39,686 bases of DNA from Shewanella benthica (GCA_023284085.1 JAKVHY010000047.1:1-39686); one strand, 5' to 3'; positions 25,449 through 34,337 are shown, numbered from the stretch's first letter. Notes: generated by a model from the sequence alone, not told the origin. Program-made: numbers and translations.

Positions 25449-26873
25449 TTAAGGTATGTACTGTGTCACACCTAAGTCATCGTCTTTCTTATGTTTTAAA
25501 ACAATATCGGAAGGTCTTAATGAGCGGCGTAGATCCATTTCGTCTTCACCGCGAATAAAGGTGCCGCGTAGTGAGTTTGCGTAGACATCGACGATTTCGA
25601 CATCGACGAAGCTGCCTATATGTTTAGGATCGGCCTCGAAGTTAACTACACGACTGGTTTCGGTGCGGCCCCTAAGTTCCATTGGGTTCTTGACCGAAGG
25701 GCCTTCGACCAAGATGCGCTGAACTGTGCCCAACATTTGACGGCTGTAACGCATCGCCTGCTGAGTGATACGCTCTTGCAAGATGGCCAAGCGCTCTTTC
25801 TTCTCTGCCAGAGTGACATCGTCTGGTAGATCTGCTGCGGGTGTGCCTGGACGTGCACTATAGATAAAGCTAAAACTATGATCGAAAGCGACATCCTCAA
25901 TCAACTTCATGGTGTCGGCGAAATCTTGCTTAGATTCACCCGGGAAACCAATAATAAAGTCTGAGCTGATCTGAATATCAGGACGTGCCTTACGCAGACG
26001 ACGAATGATCGACTTGTATTCGATAGCCATATGACCACGTTTCATCTGGGTCAGAATATGATCTGAACCCGATTGTACCGGCAGATGCAGGAAGCTAACC
26101 AGCTCGGGTGTATCTTCATAGACATCGATAATGTCTTGAGAGAATTCGATTGGATGGCTGGTGGTAAATCTAAGTCTGTCGATACCGTCGATAGCGGCGA
26201 TATAACGTAGCAGTTCGGCAAAGGTACAGATGTCATCATCATGGGTCGCACCGCGGAATGCATTAACATTCTGCCCCAGTAAATTGACTTCACGAACACC
26301 TTGTTCGGCAAGCTGAGCGACTTCCAGGATAACGTCATCCACGGGACGGCTCACCTCTTCACCACGTGTATATGGCACCACGCAGAAAGAGCAATATTTA
26401 CTACAGCCTTCCATTATTGAAACGAAAGCCGTCGGACCATCGGCTCTAGGCTCTGGTAGTCGATCAAACTTCTCGATCTCAGGGAAGCTGATATCGATAA
26501 CAGCCTTGCCGCCTTGTTTGACCTGATCAACCATCTCAGGCAGACGATGCAGGGTTTGTGGGCCAAAGATGATGTCGACGCATTGAGCACGCTCTTTGAT
26601 CATCTTGCCTTCCTGAGAGGCAACGCAGCCACCGACACCTATTATGAGGTTCGGGTTTTTATCTTTTAACTTCTTCCAGCGTCCAAGTTGATGGAACACT
26701 TTTTCCTGAGCCTTCTCACGAATAGAGCAGGTGTTCAGTAACAGCACATCGGCTTCTGCAGCGTCGTCTGTCAAGGTGTAGCCCTTATATTCGTCCATCA
26801 GATCGGCCATCTTGGATGAGTCATACTCATTCATCTGACAGCCCCAGGTTTTGATATGAAGTTTCTTGCTCAT
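25449..26873 (-). CDS. miaB: tRNA-2-methylthio-N6-isopentenyladenosine synthase
   Basis: MiaB adds a methylthio group to i6A37 of tRNAs reading codons that start with U. The 474-residue protein has the N-terminal cluster cysteines C12, C49 and C83, radical-SAM cysteines C157, C161 and C164 (CSKYCSFC), and a C-terminal TRAM domain. It sits between ybeZ and ubiF as in E. coli. The tRNA-Trp in this window has A after its CCA anticodon and is the type of tRNA MiaB modifies. Confidence 0.98.
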   Translation of the reverse strand: MSKKLHIKTWGCQMNEYDSSKMADLMDEYKGYTLTDDAAEADVLLLNTCSIREKAQEKVFHQLGRWKKLKDKNPNLIIGVGGCVASQEGKMIKERAQCVDIIFGPQTLHRLPEMVDQVKQGGKAVIDISFPEIEKFDRLPEPRADGPTAFVSIMEGCSKYCSFCVVPYTRGEEVSRPVDDVILEVAQLAEQGVREVNLLGQNVNAFRGATHDDDICTFAELLRYIAAIDGIDRLRFTTSHPIEFSQDIIDVYEDTPELVSFLHLPVQSGSDHILTQMKRGHMAIEYKSIIRRLRKARPDIQISSDFIIGFPGESKQDFADTMKLIEDVAFDHSFSFIYSARPGTPAADLPDDVTLAEKKERLAILQERITQQAMRYSRQMLGTVQRILVEGPSVKNPMELRGRTETSRVVNFEADPKHIGSFVDVEIVDVYANSLRGTFIRGEDEMDLRRSLRPSDIVLKHKKDDDLGVTQYIP

Positions 26874-26962
26874 CAGTTTATGTCACTCTTGGAACCACGG
26901 GAAAAACAGCGCGACATTTTACCTCTTGAACAAGTCACTGGCTAGCTTTTGGGCATTTTTAT

Positions 26963-27313
26963 TCAAAAATGCTGCGGGCTGGAAGTTTTACTTTGCCAAG
27001 TATTGAGTATATTTGGCGCTTTCAAGGCGGACTTGTCTGCCTGAAGCTGTCTGTGTATTGACTGAGCCATTTGCATGGACCCTGCCCGAGCCTGGGTATA
27101 AATGTCTGCCTGTACCTCGAGTCTGAAATAGGCCAATAGTTCCGTCGTATATTGATATAGGGCATAATCTATGGGCGAGCGATAGGTTACTGTAATGACT
27201 TCCATGGCGGCGGAACTCATCGCCGTGTTCGATGGCGCTGCCAAAGCTGTGGTAGGTAACAGGCTGCTCATGACTAATGTAAAGGCTGTTATAAAGGCTG
27301 TGATAATTTTCAT
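26963..27313 (-). CDS. Small secreted protein of unknown function
   Basis: I do not recognise this protein. ATG 27313 gives 116 residues: a clear signal peptide (MKIITAFITAFTLVMSSLLP, cut after ALA), then about 90 residues. The mature part begins APSNTAMSSAAMEVITVTYRS and is followed by a helical, Gln- and Ala-rich stretch. It has no cysteine, no lipobox and no membrane segment after the signal, so it is probably periplasmic. The open frame runs up to 27544, but the upstream part overlaps the ubiF promoter region and start and has no signal. It is transcribed away from ubiF and ends 89 bp before the start of miaB on the same strand. Function cannot be inferred from sequence. Confidence 0.7.
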   Translation of the reverse strand: MKIITAFITAFTLVMSSLLPTTALAAPSNTAMSSAAMEVITVTYRSPIDYALYQYTTELLAYFRLEVQADIYTQARAGSMQMAQSIHRQLQADKSALKAPNILNTWQSKTSSPQHF

Positions 27314-27529
27314 AGTATTCTCACTCATTCCATTGGTTTTATTTACAAGACTGAGTGTAAGACAGGAATTCGTGTGATAATTGTACGGATTGTAAGCAGG
27401 TGTGAGTAGTTTGGCTATAGCAACATTTGCATACTCATTTAAGAATTTTGAAATGATTGATGGGCTATCCAATGCACGTAAATTAGAATGAGTGATTGGG
27501 GAATGGTTATTTGATGTGTAGGAGTCTTG

Positions 27530-28723
27530 GTGAGTCAATCGCAAACTGAAATTACTAAAAGAGATGTGGTTATTCTTGGAGGGGGCATGATCGGTGCCGC
27601 AACGGCCATAGGTTTAGCTCAACTAGGCTTGAGTGTTACCGTGATTGAGGCGTTCAGACCAGAGGCATACAGTAGTGAGCAGGCCATAGATTTGAGAGTC
27701 TCAGCAATTAGCCTAGCTACAGAGACCTTGCTGGAGCGTCTAGGTGCGCTCGAAAGTTTGACTCAGATGCGACGAGCGCCATATTTAGGTCTGGAAACCT
27801 GGGAGTTAGAGGGATGTATCACTCGTTTTCATGCCGATGCCATCGGCGTGTCTCATCTGGGGCATATTGTCGAGAACCGTTTGATACAGTTGGCCTTGTG
27901 GGAGCAATTCGAGTCTCTCGATAACCTCGAGTTACTTTGCCCCAGAAGTCTTGATAGCTTTAGTCGCTCCGAGAACGGGGTTTGTGTGACCTTAGACGAT
28001 GGTCAGCGACTCGATGCCAAGTTATTAGTCGGTGCAGATGGGGCCAACTCTCAGGTCAGAACTTGGGCCGGGATCGGCTTAACGGGTTGGGATTATGCCC
28101 AGTCGGCCATGTTGATTCATATCGAGACGGCCATAGAGCAACAAGATGTGACCTGGCAACAGTTTACCCCTAAAGGTCCCAGATCTCTGTTACCACTGCC
28201 GGGCAATAATGCTTCTCTGGTCTGGTACGATGACGCCAGTCGAATCGCTCTGCTATCGACATTGAGCAACGCAGCTCTGGCTCAGCAGATAAAGATACAT
28301 TTTCCTGAGCGATTGGACAGGCAGTTTGAAGTATTGAATAAGGGCAGTTTTAAGTTGACCCGACGTCATGCCCAATCTTATTTTTCCGATAATCTGGTGA
28401 TTTTAGGCGATGCGGCTCACACCATTAATCCCCTGGCTGGACAAGGGGTCAATATTGGCTTCAAAGATGTCGATGCATTGATCTCGGTGATTTCAGATAA
28501 ACTGAGTCAGCAAGAGGCTTGGTGGAGTAATGCAGCATTGAGTGAATACCAATCTCGCCGTTACCGAGATAATCAACTCATGATGTCGGCTATGGATCTG
28601 TTTTATGCCGGGTTCAGCAATGATTTACTACCACTAAAAGTACTGCGCAATGCTGCGCTTAAGCTTGCGAATATCGACTCGCCGATTAAGAAGCAAGTGC
28701 TCAAATATGCCATGGGACTATAA
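27530..28723 (+). CDS. ubiF: Ubiquinone-biosynthesis FAD monooxygenase UbiF
   Basis: UbiF hydroxylates 3-demethoxyubiquinol at C6 of the ring, late in ubiquinone synthesis. The 397-residue protein is of the UbiH/UbiF/VisC family. It has the Rossmann GGGMIG at 17-22, LLVGADGANSQVR in the middle, and the FAD-binding GDAAHTINPLAGQGVNIGFKD. UbiF rather than UbiH or VisC is favoured by its place next to miaB, as in E. coli. The start GTG 27530 has TAGGAG five bases upstream; an adjacent TTG 27527 is too close to that site. Confidence 0.88.
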   Translation: MSQSQTEITKRDVVILGGGMIGAATAIGLAQLGLSVTVIEAFRPEAYSSEQAIDLRVSAISLATETLLERLGALESLTQMRRAPYLGLETWELEGCITRFHADAIGVSHLGHIVENRLIQLALWEQFESLDNLELLCPRSLDSFSRSENGVCVTLDDGQRLDAKLLVGADGANSQVRTWAGIGLTGWDYAQSAMLIHIETAIEQQDVTWQQFTPKGPRSLLPLPGNNASLVWYDDASRIALLSTLSNAALAQQIKIHFPERLDRQFEVLNKGSFKLTRRHAQSYFSDNLVILGDAAHTINPLAGQGVNIGFKDVDALISVISDKLSQQEAWWSNAALSEYQSRRYRDNQLMMSAMDLFYAGFSNDLLPLKVLRNAALKLANIDSPIKKQVLKYAMGL

Positions 28724-28748
28724 GCTGGTTTGAAAGATTAGCGCCATT

Positions 28749-28790
28749 GAAACTCGGGCCTTAGGGCCGTTTGGCGTATTTTCGAGTTTC
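28749..28790 (+). terminator. Stem-loop after ubiF
   Basis: GAAACTCG (28749-28756) pairs with CGAGTTTC (28783-28790), enclosing a smaller GGCC/GGCC stem. It starts 26 bp after ubiF. There is no T-tract, so its role as a terminator is uncertain. The rest of the 203-bp gap before pth has a TATAAT at 28811-28816, a possible pth -10. Confidence 0.4.
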
Positions 28791-28926
28791 TCGAACCAAC
28801 CAATTTTGCTTATAATTTGTTGCGCCGTGGATTGAGTGTTAAAATGCCGCGTTTTTATTTTACGCGTGACGTTTAGCCGGCATCATTGTACGGCGGGTGC
28901 GCGCCTCGTATTAAAGAATGGGCTAA

Positions 28927-29511
28927 ATGAGTAACATAAAACTGATTGTAGGACTCGCTAATCCTGGTGAAAAGTATGCGCAGACCCGACATAACGCCGG
29001 GGCTTGGTATGTACAAGAGCTCGCCAGAATATGCGGTGCGACTCTGATTGCTGATAGCAAGTATTATGGCTTAACCGCTAGAGTGAACCTGCATGGTAAA
29101 GATGTTCGTTTACTGATCCCGAGTACATTTATGAATCTCAGTGGTAAGTCCGTCGGTGCGATGGCGAATTTCTTTCGTATCCAAGCCGATGAGATTTTAG
29201 TCGCTCATGATGAACTCGATATGCCTCCTGGAGTGGCTAAGTTTAAACTGGGTGGCGGACATGGTGGTCATAACGGCTTAAAAGACATCATTGCCAGTCT
29301 GGGCAATGATAAAGGTTTCCATCGCTTGCGAATCGGCATAGGTCATCCTGGTGATAGAAACCAAGTCAGTAATTATGTACTGGGTAAGGCTCCGGCAGTT
29401 GAGCAGACTCAGATTGAAACTGTGCTCGATGAGGCTGTACGCTCCACCGAGTTATTGTTTACTGAAGACATGGCTAAAGCCATGAACAGGTTGCACACCT
29501 TTAAAGCTTAG
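28927..29511 (+). CDS. pth: Peptidyl-tRNA hydrolase
   Basis: Pth frees tRNA from peptidyl-tRNA that falls off the ribosome. The 194-residue protein has the active-site residues at the E. coli positions plus two: N12 (ANPG), H22 (TRHNAG), N70 (TFMNLSG) and D95 (HDELD). GGGHGGHNGLKD is also present. It is 133 bp ahead of ychF, the usual partner; nothing else is seen in that gap. Confidence 0.98.
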   Translation: MSNIKLIVGLANPGEKYAQTRHNAGAWYVQELARICGATLIADSKYYGLTARVNLHGKDVRLLIPSTFMNLSGKSVGAMANFFRIQADEILVAHDELDMPPGVAKFKLGGGHGGHNGLKDIIASLGNDKGFHRLRIGIGHPGDRNQVSNYVLGKAPAVEQTQIETVLDEAVRSTELLFTEDMAKAMNRLHTFKA

Positions 29512-29644
29512 AGGTGTATTTATTTAAGTCTTAAACCACATAGGTTTATAGCAAAAAATTTGATTGAAGTGACACTTGGTGACTTCTTAAGAACTTAACT
29601 GGCAGTATAACTGTTAGTTTATTATTGATATTAAAGGTAAAGAT

Positions 29645-30736
29645 ATGGGTTTTAAATGTGGCATCGTAGGCCTGCCAAACGTAGGTAAATCAACGTTATT
29701 TAATGCGTTAACTAAAGCTGGCATCGAAGCGTCGAACTTTCCGTTTTGTACGATCGAACCCAATACTGGTGTCGTGCCTGTACCCGATGCTCGTCTCGAT
29801 GCTTTGGCACAGATCGTTAATCCAGAGCGTGTAATGCCGACTACTATGGAGTTTGTCGATATTGCTGGTCTGGTTGCTGGTGCATCTAAAGGTGAAGGGC
29901 TAGGTAATAAGTTCCTAGCGAATATCCGTGAAACCGATGCCATCGGTCACGTTGTGCGTTGTTTCGAAGATGAGAATATAGTGCATGTCGCTAATAAAAT
30001 CTCACCAGCCGAAGATATCGAAGTGATCAACACTGAACTTGCTTTGGCGGATTTGGATTCATGTGAGCGTGCTATTCATCGTCAGGCAAAGCGTGCTAAA
30101 GGTGGCGATCAAGAGGCTAAATTTGAAGTCTCTGTGCTGGAGAAGATGCTTACTCCTTTAAACGAAGGCACAATGTTACGTTCTTTAGACTTGTCGGTCG
30201 AAGAGAAAGCCGCTGTCGCTTATCTGAACTTCTTGACGCTAAAGCCTACCATGTATATCGCTAACGTAGCCGATGATGGTTTCGAAAATAATCCGCATCT
30301 AGATACTGTTCGTGAAATCGCAGCGAAAGAGAATGCGGTTGTCGTGGCTGTGTGTGCCTCGATTGAATCAGAGCTCGGAGAAATGGAACCTGAAGATCGC
30401 GATGAGTTCATGGCTGATCTTGGTCTGGAAGAGCCTGGTTTAGATCGTGTTATTCGTGCCGGTTACGATCTACTGACACTGCAAACATATTTTACTGCGG
30501 GCGTTAAAGAGGTTCGGGCCTGGACTGTAGCCATAGGTGCAACAGCACCACAAGCTGCCGGCGTGATCCATACAGATTTTGAACGTGGCTTCATTCGTGC
30601 TCAAGTCATGGCCTATGACGACTTCATTACCTATAAAGGTGAGGCTGGCGCTAAGGAAGCTGGTAAGCTCAAAGTTGAAGGCAAATCTTATATAGTGAAA
30701 GATGGAGATGTGATGCATTTCCTCTTTAACGTATAA
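29645..30736 (+). CDS. ychF: Redox-regulated ATPase YchF (OLA1 family)
   Basis: YchF is an Obg-like P-loop protein that prefers ATP, binds ribosomes and restrains the oxidative-stress response. The 363-residue protein has the G1 motif GLPNVGKST at 9-17, the DIAGLV switch region, an inserted coiled coil, and a C-terminal TGS domain ending VKDGDVMHFLFNV. AAAGG is before the ATG. It follows pth, as in E. coli. Confidence 0.98.
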   Translation: MGFKCGIVGLPNVGKSTLFNALTKAGIEASNFPFCTIEPNTGVVPVPDARLDALAQIVNPERVMPTTMEFVDIAGLVAGASKGEGLGNKFLANIRETDAIGHVVRCFEDENIVHVANKISPAEDIEVINTELALADLDSCERAIHRQAKRAKGGDQEAKFEVSVLEKMLTPLNEGTMLRSLDLSVEEKAAVAYLNFLTLKPTMYIANVADDGFENNPHLDTVREIAAKENAVVVAVCASIESELGEMEPEDRDEFMADLGLEEPGLDRVIRAGYDLLTLQTYFTAGVKEVRAWTVAIGATAPQAAGVIHTDFERGFIRAQVMAYDDFITYKGEAGAKEAGKLKVEGKSYIVKDGDVMHFLFNV

Positions 30737-30820
30737 AAGTATAAGGATTCTGACCCTTATTCGTGTACTAATATAAGGATGTGAAGCTGAATTTCATGAC
30801 TTAAGTTGGTGACGTAATAA

Positions 30821-30849
30821 AGGCTCAATGGTATTCATTGAGCCTTTTT
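30821..30849 (+). terminator. Terminator of ychF
   Basis: AGGCTCAATG (30821-30830) pairs perfectly with CATTGAGCCT (30836-30845), followed by T. It lies about 85 bp after the ychF stop and before the tRNA promoter. Confidence 0.85.
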
Positions 30850-30985
30850 GCTTTTAGGGGAGCGCTCTTTCGCGTCGGTTCGCTATCTCTATGGCATTTA
30901 AGCGGCTATATTTGTGCATCTGCTGCTCAGTTTGGTGAAGTAATAGCCGAACGGTAGATTTAGTTTCAATTAGCGAAAAAAGCGG

Positions 30986-31014
30986 TTGACCTCAATACGC
31001 TGAATAAGCATAAT
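30986..31014 (+). promoter_or_regulatory. Promoter of the Met-Leu-Gln tRNA cluster
   Basis: TTGACC (30986-30991, 5/6) and CATAAT (31009-31014, 5/6) are exactly 17 bp apart, followed by a GC-rich discriminator (ACGCCCCG). The first tRNA starts 38 bp on. This is the layout of stringently controlled stable RNA promoters. Confidence 0.85.
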
Positions 31015-31051
31015 ACGCCCCGTTCCTCACCAAGAGGAACCGGTATACAGT

Positions 31052-31128
31052 GGCAATATAGCTCAGCTGGTTAGAGCACAGCATTCATAATGCTGGGGTC
31101 GCAGGTTCAAGTCCCGCTATTGCTACCA
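31052..31128 (+). tRNA. tRNA-Met (elongator, CAT), copy 1
   Basis: A 77-nt cloverleaf with anticodon loop TTCATAA and encoded CCA, very close to E. coli metT. The acceptor is GGCAATA/TATTGCT, so the first pair is G-U rather than G-C. Elongator Met rather than Ile-CAT is chosen because of similarity through the variable and T arms and the conserved Met-Leu-Gln gene order. Confidence 0.93.
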
Positions 31129-31185
31129 TCTTTTCTCAGGATGTTAAACTGAGTCATCTTAATCAGGATGTAAACTTGATGTAGT

Positions 31186-31238
31186 GCGGAAGTGGTGGTG
31201 TTGAAGTTAGACACGCCAGATTTATCTTCCAGTCTGCC
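31186..31238 (+). pseudogene. Truncated tRNA-Leu 5' half (A)
   Basis: It starts GCGGAAGTGGTGG like the tRNA-Leu genes and shares TTAGACACGCCAGATTTA with them up to the anticodon loop, then diverges. The D-loop region differs from intact genes in the same way as the other half copies (3 extra bases). It begins exactly 83 bp before the intact gene at 31269. Confidence 0.8.
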
Positions 31239-31268
31239 ATCTATTCAAGATGATAAATTGAAATCAGT

Positions 31269-31353
<85 letters not shown>

Positions 31354-31400
31354 TTTATATTGAATGATAGGTTATCTTATTGTTCGAAACGAGTTTTGAT

Positions 31401-31475
31401 TGGGGTATCGCCAAGCGGTAAGGCACCGGGTTTTGATCTCGGCATTCCCAGGTTCGAATCCTGGTACCCCAGCCA
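31401..31475 (+). tRNA. tRNA-Gln (TTG), copy 1
   Basis: A 75-nt cloverleaf with acceptor TGGGGTA/TACCCCA, anticodon loop TTTTGAT (anticodon TTG) and encoded GCCA, nearly identical to E. coli tRNA-Gln-UUG. The anticodon stem CCGGG/CTCGG has one G-U pair. It differs from copies 2 and 3 by one base in the variable region. Confidence 0.96.
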
Positions 31476-31507
31476 TTTTCTCACGTTTCAGTAATCTAAA
31501 AGATTAT

Positions 31508-31582
31508 TGGGGTATCGCCAAGCGGTAAGGCACCGGGTTTTGATCTCGGCATCCCCAGGTTCGAATCCTGGTACCCCAGCCA
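31508..31582 (+). tRNA. tRNA-Gln (TTG), copy 2
   Basis: The same 75-nt tRNA as the preceding one except for ATCCCC in place of ATTCCC after the anticodon stem. It follows copy 1 by 32 bp in the same operon. Confidence 0.96.
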
Positions 31583-31617
31583 TTTTTATACGTGATAACG
31601 TATCGATTGGTTTATGT

Positions 31618-31694
31618 GGCAATATAGCTCAGCTGGTTAGAGCACAGCATTCATAATGCTGGGGTCGCAGGTTCAAGTCCCGCTATTGCTACCA
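31618..31694 (+). tRNA. tRNA-Met (elongator, CAT), copy 2
   Basis: Identical to the copy at 31052 over the full 77 nt, including the G-U first acceptor pair. It begins the second Met-Leu-Gln repeat of the operon. Confidence 0.93.
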
Positions 31695-31729
31695 TCTTTC
31701 TCTGAGATGTAAAACAGAGTGCAGTGTTA

Positions 31730-31773
31730 AGTGAGGGCAAGTGCTTAGGTTCAAGTCTCATAATTCACTACCA
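31730..31773 (+). pseudogene. Decayed tRNA 3' half
   Basis: AGGTTCAAGTCTCATAATTC followed by ACTACCA looks like a T arm, acceptor strand and CCA, but no 5' half pairs with it. The following spacer matches the one after half copy A. It is probably the end of a lost tRNA-Leu. Confidence 0.5.
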
Positions 31774-31803
31774 TCTATTCAGGATGTAAAATTGGAAATC
31801 AGT

Positions 31804-31852
31804 GCGGGTGTGGTGGTGTTGAGGTTAGACACGCCAGATTTATCTCTCGGAC
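31804..31852 (+). pseudogene. Truncated tRNA-Leu 5' half (B)
   Basis: It begins GCGGGTGTGGTGGTG and matches tRNA-Leu to the anticodon loop (CGCCAGATTTA), then reads TCTCTCGG and diverges. It begins exactly 83 bp before the intact gene at 31887. Confidence 0.8.
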
Positions 31853-31886
31853 TATAATCTTAATCAGGATGTAAACTTGATGCAGT

Positions 31887-31971
<85 letters not shown>

Positions 31972-32024
31972 TTATTAAAGGTTATAGGCTGCTAGTCTGG
32001 TCTGTAACTGAGTTAGAAATTTGT

Positions 32025-32099
32025 TGGGGTATCGCCAAGCGGTAAGGCACCGGGTTTTGATCTCGGCATCCCCAGGTTCGAATCCTGGTACCCCAGCCA
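32025..32099 (+). tRNA. tRNA-Gln (TTG), copy 3
   Basis: Identical to copy 2. All three Gln genes here read UUG; no CUG-reading tRNA-Gln, as in the E. coli cluster, is present in this window. Confidence 0.96.
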
Positions 32100-32214
32100 C
32101 TTTTTACATCTACTCGAGATGCAAAACTAGAGCGTGAATTTTACTCGTGCTATATTTATATATAGGCGGGAATTAATTCCAAACATCTTAATCAGGATGT
32201 AAACTTGATGCAGT

Positions 32215-32263
32215 GTGGGAGTGGTGGTGTTGATATTAGACACGCCAGATTTATCTCTCAGGC
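32215..32263 (+). pseudogene. Truncated tRNA-Leu 5' half (C)
   Basis: It reads GTGGGAGTGGTGG and carries TTGATATTAGACACGCC, ending TTTATCTCTCAGGC. It differs from half copy D by one base over this stretch and lies 83 bp upstream of D. Confidence 0.8.
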
Positions 32264-32297
32264 TATCATCTTAATCAGGATGTAAACTTGATGCAGT

Positions 32298-32346
32298 GCG
32301 GGAGTGGTGGTGTTGATATTAGACACGCCAGATTTATCTCTCAGGC
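32298..32346 (+). pseudogene. Truncated tRNA-Leu 5' half (D)
   Basis: A near-identical tandem copy of C, 83 bp downstream of it and 83 bp upstream of the intact gene at 32381. The leader before D, the leader before the intact gene and part of the leader before C are the same (ATCTTAATCAGGATGTAAAC, then TTGATGCAGT). Confidence 0.85.
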
Positions 32347-32380
32347 TATCATCTTAATCAGGATGTAAACTTGATGCAGT

Positions 32381-32465
<85 letters not shown>

Positions 32466-32550
32466 TTTTTAAAACAGATACGTTCTCTGTTTTCATCCTA
32501 ATAAGATGTAAAACTAGAATCATCTATTCAAGATGTAAACTTGATGCAGT

Positions 32551-32635
<85 letters not shown>

Positions 32636-32650
32636 TTTATTGAAACAGAA

Positions 32651-32677
32651 AAGCCTGTCTTTACGACGGGCTTTTTT
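32651..32677 (+). terminator. Terminator of the tRNA cluster
   Basis: AAGCCTGTC (32651-32659) pairs with GACGGGCTT (32665-32673) with one wobble, followed by T. It lies 15 bp after the last intact tRNA-Leu. Confidence 0.9.
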
Positions 32678-32736
32678 GTGTCTGGAATTTACAGGTCAAT
32701 CTCTGCAATTTTATCAGGATGTAAACTTGATGCTGT

Positions 32737-32888
32737 GCTGGAGTACTTTGGTTGAGAAAAAGCCTTTATTAGAACTAGGGCACTCTTTATCAGAGAAGGG
32801 CCGGATTTAGGTTCTGGTGCGTTATTATCAATAGATATTGGGTGTGAGAACTATCCTGACATAAGTGGGAGTCTCTCTTCCCGTACCA
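32737..32888 (+). pseudogene. tRNA-Leu pseudogene split by insertions (E)
   Basis: Pieces of tRNA-Leu appear in order but apart: GCTGGAGT at the start, CCGGATTTAGGTTCTGG (32801-32817, an intact anticodon stem-loop with TAG), GGGTGTGAGA near 32840, and AGTCTCTCTTCCCGTACCA at the end. About 67 extra bases separate or interrupt them. The leader ATCAGGATGTAAACTTGATG is also kept. It lies beyond the operon terminator. Confidence 0.8.
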
Positions 32889-32903
32889 CTTCTTATATAA
32901 CGA

Positions 32904-32931
32904 AAAGCCTGTCTTTATGATGGGCTTTTTT
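32904..32931 (+). terminator. Second copy of the tRNA-cluster terminator
   Basis: AAGCCTGTC pairs with GATGGGCTT (two wobbles), followed by T and TGTGTCTGGA as after the first terminator. This shows that the Leu gene and terminator were duplicated together. The following bases to about 33270 hold no gene; 32986-33070 has faint tRNA-Leu-like scraps. Confidence 0.8.
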
Positions 32932-33273
32932 GTGTCTGGAGTTTACCGTCTACTTTCCTGAAAAGCTGGCATCAACATTAAGATGCTGTGCGGTGTGCTT
33001 TGCAATAAAGGAGCCTCAGTGAGAGCCTGGTAGGCGCGTCATATTCTCTTTTTGGGTGAGAGGTGTGTCAGGAGAGTTTTATTCGCTGACAGCAGCTTGT
33101 TAGCTCCACAGAGTGTGAATGCATGTGCCTAGCGTTAATTGGGATTTGGATAACTAATTTGAGTAACTAACCTTGAAAAAAAACGATTGCTTACCTCCTC
33201 TCCTAGGCTATAGACAGTGGACTTGAGCCTTATCAGGGATATCTATTTTTATCTTCCACAAAGTTGAGGGCAC

Positions 33274-33297
33274 AAAAAAGGCACTCAAAAGAGTGCC
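33274..33297 (-). terminator. Terminator of lolB-ispE-prs
   Basis: GGCACTC (33280-33286) pairs perfectly with GAGTGCC (33291-33297) around AAAA, with six T following on the minus strand. It is 27 bp past the prs stop. Confidence 0.92.
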
Positions 33298-33323
33298 TCA
33301 GATCATTCAGCGCAAAATACTGA

Positions 33324-34271
33324 CTAGTATTTAAACATCGCAGAGATAGACTCTTCGTTGCTAACACGACGAATAGCTTCGGCCAGAAGCGCAGACATAG
33401 ACAATTGAGTGACTTTTTCTAGCGCCTCAATATCTTTGTTTAGCGGAATGGTGTCGGTAACGATAACTTCATCGATAACAGACTCGGCAATATTCTTAGC
33501 CGCATTACCCGAAAACACTGGGTGAGTCGCGTAAGCAAACACACGGTTTGCACCATGCTCTTTCAGGGCTTCGGCAGCCTTGCAAAGAGTGCCACCGGTA
33601 TCGATCATATCATCGACGATGATACAGTCACGACCTTGAACGTCACCAATGATGTGCATTACCTGAGCAACGTTAGCCTGTGGACGACGTTTATCGATAA
33701 TGGCGAGATCAGAGTCATCCAGCAGTTTAGCAATAGCGCGGGCGCGAACAACACCACCGATATCCGGAGAAACAACGACTGGGTTATCAAGATTCTTCGA
33801 TAGCATATCTTCAAGTAACACAGGGCTACCAAAGACGTTATCGACAGGAACATCGAAGAAGCCCTGGATTTGTTCAGCATGCAGGTCACAAGTTAACACG
33901 CGGTCAACACCTACGCTTGATAGGAAGTCCGCGACAACTTTGGCTGTAATAGGGACTCGAGCGCTACGCACGCGACGGTCTTGACGAGCGTAACCGAAGT
34001 AAGGGATCACAGCGGTAATCCGTCCGGCTGATGCACGACGTAATGCGTCGACCATAACGATAAGCTCCATCAAGTTATCGTTGGTCGGTGCACATGTAGA
34101 TTGAATGATAAAGACATCCGCACCACGTACATTTTCGTTTATCTGGACACTGATTTCCCCGTCGCTGAACACGCCTACTGCTGCGTCTCCGAGTTTGCAG
34201 AATAGACGATCGGCTATCTTCTTAGCGAGAGCAGGTGTTGCGTTACCAGCAAAAAGTTTAATGTCAGGCAC
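33324..34271 (-). CDS. prs: Ribose-phosphate pyrophosphokinase
   Basis: Prs makes PRPP from ribose 5-phosphate and ATP, for nucleotide, histidine, tryptophan and NAD synthesis. The open frame reaches an ATG at 34298. GTG 34271 is preferred because CCTGAGG lies eight bases upstream, and it gives exactly 315 residues starting PDIKLFAGN, as in E. coli. The PRPP-binding VDDMIDTGGTL and the regulatory-flap RQDRRVRSARVP are present. Confidence 0.97.
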   Translation of the reverse strand: MPDIKLFAGNATPALAKKIADRLFCKLGDAAVGVFSDGEISVQINENVRGADVFIIQSTCAPTNDNLMELIVMVDALRRASAGRITAVIPYFGYARQDRRVRSARVPITAKVVADFLSSVGVDRVLTCDLHAEQIQGFFDVPVDNVFGSPVLLEDMLSKNLDNPVVVSPDIGGVVRARAIAKLLDDSDLAIIDKRRPQANVAQVMHIIGDVQGRDCIIVDDMIDTGGTLCKAAEALKEHGANRVFAYATHPVFSGNAAKNIAESVIDEVIVTDTIPLNKDIEALEKVTQLSMSALLAEAIRRVSNEESISAMFKY

Positions 34272-34307
34272 TGTATGAACCTCAGGCGTATGCTTCATTT
34301 TTAGTGG

Positions 34308-34333
34308 CTGGAGTAAGATTAGGTCTACTCCAG
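34308..34333 (-). promoter_or_regulatory. Hairpin between ispE and prs
   Basis: CTGGAGTA (34308-34315) pairs perfectly with TACTCCAG (34326-34333) around a 10-base loop. It lies in the 66-bp gap between the ispE stop and the prs start, without a T-tract. It may be an RNA processing or attenuation element in the lolB-ispE-prs transcript. Confidence 0.35.
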
Positions 34334-34337
34334 AGTT

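Noticed and set aside
27314..27544. N-terminal extension of the small secreted protein
   Set aside because: The extension would put about 77 residues before a clear signal peptide and overlaps the start of ubiF; the ATG at 27313 is more sensible.
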